Source: Gammaproteobacteria bacterium (GTDB taxonomy: Bacteria > Pseudomonadota > Gammaproteobacteria > Eutrophobiales > Eutrophobiaceae). From it: 9,886 nucleotides of DNA. Shown piece after piece: positions 7,150 through 9,886 of the stretch (positions are counted from its first letter, which is position 1; every line of letters begins with the position of its first letter). Both the position numbers and the translations under genes were made by a program. The notes under the pieces are model-generated. The model had not been told where the DNA came from. It searched no databases and saw only the letters and a list, made by a program, of their open reading frames with translations. The stretch spans positions 1-9,886 of the forward strand of contig SMWN01000123.1 of the NCBI GenBank assembly GCA_004356415.1, read 5' to 3'.

Positions 7150-8112
7150 CTATGTCTCGTGAAAACTTGTTAACTCGATCGAGAATTTTTCGATAATACG
7201 CTTGATACGTGGATGAATGAGTGCCTTATATTCTGCCTCAAATTCATAATCTTTAACGGCCGGATCAATATCATCCCATTGTCCCGTGGCAGGGTGCAGA
7301 TAAATTTCTGACAGGCCATCTTCCAGATTCGGCAGTATTCGAACCAGCGTATCGAGATTCATGTGCCCTGTGTGGTGTAAACCAAAAATATTCGTATTGA
7401 ATTTAATATTATTTTCACGCAGTTGTTTTTTCATTCTGGAAGTAAACGGTTTCAGGAACAACCAGCTTGCATATTTTGTTATTTTTACCTTGTTATTGTC
7501 TATGAGTGCTTTCAATGGTTTTTCTTCAGGGACTCTCACAGCATTCATTCCATAATCCTTGCCTACCTCGATGATTGCGTCAAAGACGGTGGGATGAAGA
7601 TGCATATGGTTATGTGTGTTTACATGATCAAGACGCAATCCTGTTGCTTTAAATGCCTCAAATTGTGCCCTTATCTCATCTTTCAATTGTTGTTTCATCT
7701 TTGCCATGAAAAACATCTTGAACCCGCTAATCACAAGATTGTTTGAAAATTTTCCATCGGCATTCACAAGATCCGGAATATCGCTAGCAGGCAGACACGA
7801 ACGGCCATTGGACAATACCAGATGCAAACCGACATTGAGGGTAGGCAATTCCCTGGCGCGCGCGACAGCATCATCTACCTCTGGCGCAGCAACCATTAAA
7901 CTGGTTGATGTAAGAATGCCCTTTTGATGCGACTGGGAAACAGCTTCATTGATGGGAACTGACAGACCAAAATCATCACCCGTCACGATCAATTTTTTCG
8001 GGGCACCGCTATTAGTACTGGGTGAGATAATATTGAGATTCAAAATATTTAAGGGTAAGGCACTAAGTGATTGACCGCTCAACGACATCCTGTCGTCGCG
8101 GCACTTGCACAT
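7150..8112 (-). CDS. hpnK: Hopanoid biosynthesis deacetylase HpnK (ChbG/YdjC family) with displaced start
   Basis: HpnK removes the acetyl group from N-acetylglucosaminyl-BHT on the route to BHT cyclitol ether. From residue 39 on, the protein is a normal family member: KKLIVTGDDFG (metal-site D46/D47), GLHL with H97, LDHVNTHNHMHLHP (D162, H163, H167, H169, H171, H173), and GHMNLDTLVRILPNLEDGLSEIYLHP. Homologues begin with M plus a segment like KKLIVT, but no Met is present there. Codon 38 (CCG) contains the boundary of an inverted-repeat element, and residues 1-38 come wholly from it. Candidate starts are ATG 8112, ATG 8088 and TTG 8082; the TTG has AGGA 5 nt upstream, the two ATGs have no usable Shine-Dalgarno. 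The body is intact, so it may be translated with an extension, weakly, or not at all. Confidence 0.85.
   Translation of the reverse strand: MCKCRDDRMSLSGQSLSALPLNILNLNIISPSTNSGAPKKLIVTGDDFGLSVPINEAVSQSHQKGILTSTSLMVAAPEVDDAVARARELPTLNVGLHLVLSNGRSCLPASDIPDLVNADGKFSNNLVISGFKMFFMAKMKQQLKDEIRAQFEAFKATGLRLDHVNTHNHMHLHPTVFDAIIEVGKDYGMNAVRVPEEKPLKALIDNNKVKITKYASWLFLKPFTSRMKKQLRENNIKFNTNIFGLHHTGHMNLDTLVRILPNLEDGLSEIYLHPATGQWDDIDPAVKDYEFEAEYKALIHPRIKRIIEKFSIELTSFHET
8001..8014 (+). repeat. Terminal inverted repeat, left end of the element
   Basis: GGGCACCGCTATTA reads inward on the + strand. It overlaps hpnK codons 34-38. The outermost G at 8000 has no partner at the other end. Confidence 0.8.
8082..8096. 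repeat. Small hairpin ACGACA-TCC-TGTCGT over an hpnK start
   Basis: A perfect 6-bp inverted repeat with a 3-nt loop lies in the centre of the element. The in-frame hpnK ATG (8088-8086) and the first base of the possible TTG start (8082) lie inside it, so folding of the mRNA would hide them. Confidence 0.5.
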
Positions 8113-8121
8113 CCATGTGCA
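8106..8121. repeat. Small hairpin TGCACAT-CC-ATGTGCA over the first hpnK ATG
   Basis: A near-perfect 16-nt palindrome with 7-bp arms lies in the centre of the element, 9 bp from the other small hairpin. The first in-frame hpnK ATG (8112-8110) is inside it. With a 2-nt centre it would form a tight RNA hairpin only by opening inner pairs; it could also be a protein site. Confidence 0.5.
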
Positions 8122-8199
8122 TCGTAATAGTTGTTCTATTGCAATTACTTAGTAACGCAGCTATTGGATATTTTGGACTTAATAGGCTTATCCATGAAT

Positions 8200-8213
8200 T
8201 AATAGCGGTGCCC
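8200..8213 (-). repeat. Terminal inverted repeat, right end of the element
   Basis: On the minus strand it reads GGGCACCGCTATTA, identical to the other end. It begins two bases past the hpnJ stop codon, so hpnJ itself is untouched. Confidence 0.8.
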
Positions 8214-8214
8214 T

Positions 8215-9639
8215 TCAAGCTGTGCTCTCCCGTACGAAAAGGAATTTAAAGAATTCCACACCTTCGCGCAGACGACGCTTCATAATTTCCCAGTCCTTAC
8301 ACATTTCGAAAAACAGCGATGCCATCTTCCACGGGCGAAAGTAAAATCGTTTGTAGAAATTATCAACTGCCTCAAAGATATCTGCACTCGGTAGATGTGG
8401 ATAATTCAGCACTGAATGTTGAACACCATCATCACCAACCAATGTCGTATCATCAATCAGCCAGCCGTTTTCTATTGCCTGCTTGTAGAGGAAAGTCCCA
8501 GGATAGGCCGCAGGTAGTGATACCTGAATGGTTTGTGGGTTCAGTTCCTGGGCGTATTTAATAGATTCTTCAATGGTGTCTTTTGTTTCACCTGGCAGTC
8601 CGACAATAAAAGTACCATGAATCAGGATACCCAAACTATGACAGTCCTTGGTGAATTGCCGTGCAATATCCGTTCTGATGCCTTTCTTGATGTTAACAAG
8701 AATTTGCTGGTTGCCGGATTCGTAGCCGACCAGCAAGAGACGCAAACCATTGTCTTTCATGATTTTGAGCGTTTCGTAAGGGACATTGGCCTTTGCATTA
8801 CAAGACCAGGTGATACCCAGCTTGCCAATTTCCCTGGCCAATGCTTCTACTTGTTCAATATTGTCAGTCAGCGTGTCATCGTCGAAGAAAAATTCCTTGA
8901 CCTCAGGGAAGTTATCTCGAGCATAAGTTAACTCCCCAATAATATTATCAACTGAACGCGTGCGGTAATTATGACCAGAAATCGTTTGTGGCCAGAGACA
9001 GAATGTACAACGAGATTTACAACCTCTGCCAGTATAGAAAGACATATATGGATGTAGCATATAGCCATTGTAGTAGTCTTCCGTCACCAGGTTTTCTTTA
9101 TAGACTTTAGTGACCCACGGCAGTTGATCCATGTTCTCAATCAAGGCGCGATCTTTATTGTGAACCGGTTTGCCATCTTCCTTGTAAATAATTCCATCTA
9201 CTTCTTCAAGTGGTCGTCCCTCAGCAATTTCCTTGATGGTAAAATCAAATTCATTGCCAGCAACAAAGTCAATGGCATCAGAGGCAAGTACGGTATGGTC
9301 AGGGTTCACGGCAACATGAGGACCACAAAAACCGATGATTAATTTTGGGTTTGCTTGCTTGAATGCTTCAGCAATTTTTACGTCATTTGGAAAAGAAGGG
9401 GTACTTGTGTAAAGCACCAGGAATTCATAATCATTGGCCAGTGGTAAAATCTCGTCCAGTGACATATCTCTTGCTGGCGCATCGATCAAACGACTGCCTT
9501 CGACCAAGGCTGACAGTTGAGCTAACCATGTGGGGTACCAGAAAGATTTTACTTCTCGTGTGCACTGATAACGAGAGCCAGCGCCTCCATCAAATCCATT
9601 AAAGGAAGGAGGGTTTAAAAATAATGTCTTCAACATCAC
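8215..9639 (-). CDS. hpnJ: Hopanoid biosynthesis B12-binding-type radical SAM protein HpnJ
   Basis: HpnJ is the radical SAM enzyme that, in Burkholderia work, converts BHT-glucosamine to BHT cyclitol ether by rearranging the sugar ring. The 474-aa protein has the family's usual length and its hallmark opening, TLFLNPPSFNGFDGGAGSRYQ. A cobalamin-binding-like domain covers about 1-190 (GFCGPHVAVNPD), and the radical SAM cluster motif C207-x3-C211-x2-C214 lies in GRGCKSRCTFCLWPQ. FFFDDDTLT and GTFIVGLPGET are typical barrel strands. Cofactors are a 4Fe-4S cluster and SAM, possibly cobalamin. GTG at 9639 has AGGAG with a 7-nt spacer; ATG at 9636 is the next codon. The hpnI stop lies 64 bp upstream. 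The 3' end carries the good Shine-Dalgarno that formerly served hpnK. Confidence 0.95.
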   Translation of the reverse strand: MMLKTLFLNPPSFNGFDGGAGSRYQCTREVKSFWYPTWLAQLSALVEGSRLIDAPARDMSLDEILPLANDYEFLVLYTSTPSFPNDVKIAEAFKQANPKLIIGFCGPHVAVNPDHTVLASDAIDFVAGNEFDFTIKEIAEGRPLEEVDGIIYKEDGKPVHNKDRALIENMDQLPWVTKVYKENLVTEDYYNGYMLHPYMSFYTGRGCKSRCTFCLWPQTISGHNYRTRSVDNIIGELTYARDNFPEVKEFFFDDDTLTDNIEQVEALAREIGKLGITWSCNAKANVPYETLKIMKDNGLRLLLVGYESGNQQILVNIKKGIRTDIARQFTKDCHSLGILIHGTFIVGLPGETKDTIEESIKYAQELNPQTIQVSLPAAYPGTFLYKQAIENGWLIDDTTLVGDDGVQHSVLNYPHLPSADIFEAVDNFYKRFYFRPWKMASLFFEMCKDWEIMKRRLREGVEFFKFLFVRESTA

Positions 9640-9669
9640 GGCGGGACTCCTATTCTTTATTCATTAACT

Positions 9670-9688
9670 TACAGAATCAGATTCTGTA
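9670..9688. promoter_or_regulatory. 19-bp palindrome TACAGAATC-A-GATTCTGTA in the hpnI-hpnJ gap
   Basis: Nine-bp arms flank a single central base, about 30 bp upstream of the hpnJ start. No T-run follows on the minus strand, so it does not look like an intrinsic terminator. It may be a dimeric regulator site or an mRNA hairpin between the two cistrons. Its core AGAAT-N3-ATTCT matches the repeat at 1058-1074. Confidence 0.45.
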
Positions 9689-9703
9689 GTTTATGTTGTG
9701 TTC

Positions 9704-9886
9704 TTAGCTATTTCTTTGACCAATATCTTTTATTAGTAGTTTTGTGTCTGTTTCTACATTCTCATGCATTACGCCATCATCATCTACTGAAAAAGTGTAG
9801 TTTCGCCATTCAATCGAATTCCCCATGAAACTCACGATCCGAATGATGAAAGTGATCAGATCTCTCGCAGGGATCAATAACAAAGA
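9704..9886 (-). CDS. hpnI: Hopanoid glycosyltransferase HpnI, C-terminal end (runs off right edge)
   Basis: The last 60 codons of a leftward gene are visible, ending at TAA 9706-9704. The sequence has a hydrophobic stretch (LLLIPARDLITFIIRIVSFMG) followed by IEWRNYTFSVDDDGVM. This matches the usual HpnI ending, a PxRDLxxF membrane segment, FxG, VxWRG-like and a final beta-type tail. HpnI is a membrane-anchored family 2-like glycosyltransferase that adds N-acetylglucosamine to BHT, producing the HpnK substrate. The catalytic domain lies outside the window. Position directly upstream of hpnJ supports the call. Confidence 0.8.
   Translation of the reverse strand, partial: SLLLIPARDLITFIIRIVSFMGNSIEWRNYTFSVDDDGVMHENVETDTKLLIKDIGQRNS

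Larger units (their letters stand above)
8000..8213. mobile_element. Miniature inverted-repeat element (MITE-like) inserted at the hpnK start
   Basis: The ends are perfect 14-bp inverted repeats, GGGCACCGCTATTA at 8001-8014 and its complement at 8200-8213. The arms stay partly complementary inward: CAAAATAT at 8041-8048 pairs with 8168-8175, and ACTAAGTGATTG at 8062-8073 pairs 11 of 12 with 8142-8153, at nearly equal distance from each end. The centre (8074-8141) has two small hairpins. It encodes no transposase. TTC flanks it on both sides (7997-7999 and 8214-8216), a candidate 3-bp target duplication if base 8000 belongs to the element. One end coincides with the point where HpnK homology begins. 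The transposase family that would mobilise it is not recognised. Confidence 0.75.
8063..8218 (-). pseudogene. Relic hpnK start (TTG) now opening a 51-codon dead-end frame
   Basis: TTG at 8218-8216 overlaps the hpnJ stop as TTGA and follows GGGAG (8231-8227) with an 8-nt spacer, an arrangement expected for a translationally coupled start. Joining this TTG directly to AAA-AAA-TTG-ATC at 7998 would encode M-K-K-L-I, the normal HpnK N-terminus. The intervening 217 bp (element plus duplication) is not a multiple of three. The frame now runs through the element and stops at TAG (8065-8063), overlapping the new hpnK starts. This is a reconstruction; a 51-aa peptide may be made but shows no recognisable domain. 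Confidence 0.5.

Noticed and set aside
7423..7746. 107-codon rightward open frame opposite hpnK
   Set aside because: Cysteine/histidine-rich low-sense translation antisense to the conserved deacetylase body; no supporting start site or homology.
8001..8213. Phase-variable invertible promoter switch between the 14-bp inverted repeats
   Set aside because: Flipping the segment would put a TGA in the hpnK frame five codons before GGT-GCC-CCG and give no better start; the arms are also complementary inward and no recombinase gene is nearby. An inserted miniature element explains more.
8533..8931. 132-codon rightward open frame opposite hpnJ
   Set aside because: It lies entirely antisense to a fully conserved radical SAM gene and shows no recognisable domain; it is a shadow of hpnJ codons.
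1..9886. CRISPR array, tRNA or rRNA genes, complete insertion sequence
   Set aside because: I saw no regularly spaced direct repeats, no cloverleaf-like tRNA sequence, no rRNA-like stretch and no transposase frame on either strand.

Overview
The window looks like chromosomal DNA of an AT-rich, hopanoid-producing gammaproteobacterium (G+C judged by eye at about 40%). LptD shows a Gram-negative outer membrane, the YhbY, DUF484-like/GGDEF and YbbO-like SDR proteins fit Gammaproteobacteria, and hpnI-hpnJ-hpnK is the side-chain module for bacteriohopanetetrol (BHT) cyclitol ether. The genus cannot be told from this stretch.

Layout: the 5' part of lptD runs leftward off the left edge (1-842). A 355-bp divergent intergenic region (843-1197) follows, then two rightward genes: a YbbO-like short-chain dehydrogenase (1198-2025) and a 751-aa TPR-methyltransferase fusion (2070-4325). 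The latter meets yhbY head-on with one base between the stop codons. All remaining genes read leftward. In transcription order these are the hpnI 3' end (9886-9704), hpnJ (9639-8215), hpnK (about 8112-7150), a CDP-alcohol phosphatidyltransferase (7136-6531), a diguanylate cyclase (6472-5378), a secreted TlpA-like thioredoxin (5322-4771) and yhbY (4623-4327).

How the genes work together: HpnI adds N-acetylglucosamine to BHT, HpnK deacetylates it, and the radical-SAM enzyme HpnJ rearranges the sugar to the cyclitol ether. The CDP-alcohol phosphatidyltransferase lies only 13 bp behind hpnK and may belong to the same lipid programme. LptD serves the same envelope by inserting LPS into the outer membrane.

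The most notable observation is a roughly 214-bp miniature inverted-repeat element (8000-8213) between hpnJ and the conserved body of hpnK. It has perfect 14-bp terminal inverted repeats, partly complementary arms reaching about 73 nt inward, and a candidate 3-bp target duplication (TTC on +, GAA on the coding strand). Collapsing it on that duplication restores an hpnJ stop/hpnK start overlap (TTGA) behind a good Shine-Dalgarno, with HpnK starting M-K-K-L-I-V-T as the family should. The element therefore seems to have separated hpnK from its start, shifted the frame, and supplied 38 new in-frame N-terminal codons. Smaller signals include two intergenic AGAAT-N3-ATTCT palindromes, overlapping inverted repeats in the yhbY 3' end, and a palindrome over a possible yhbY promoter.
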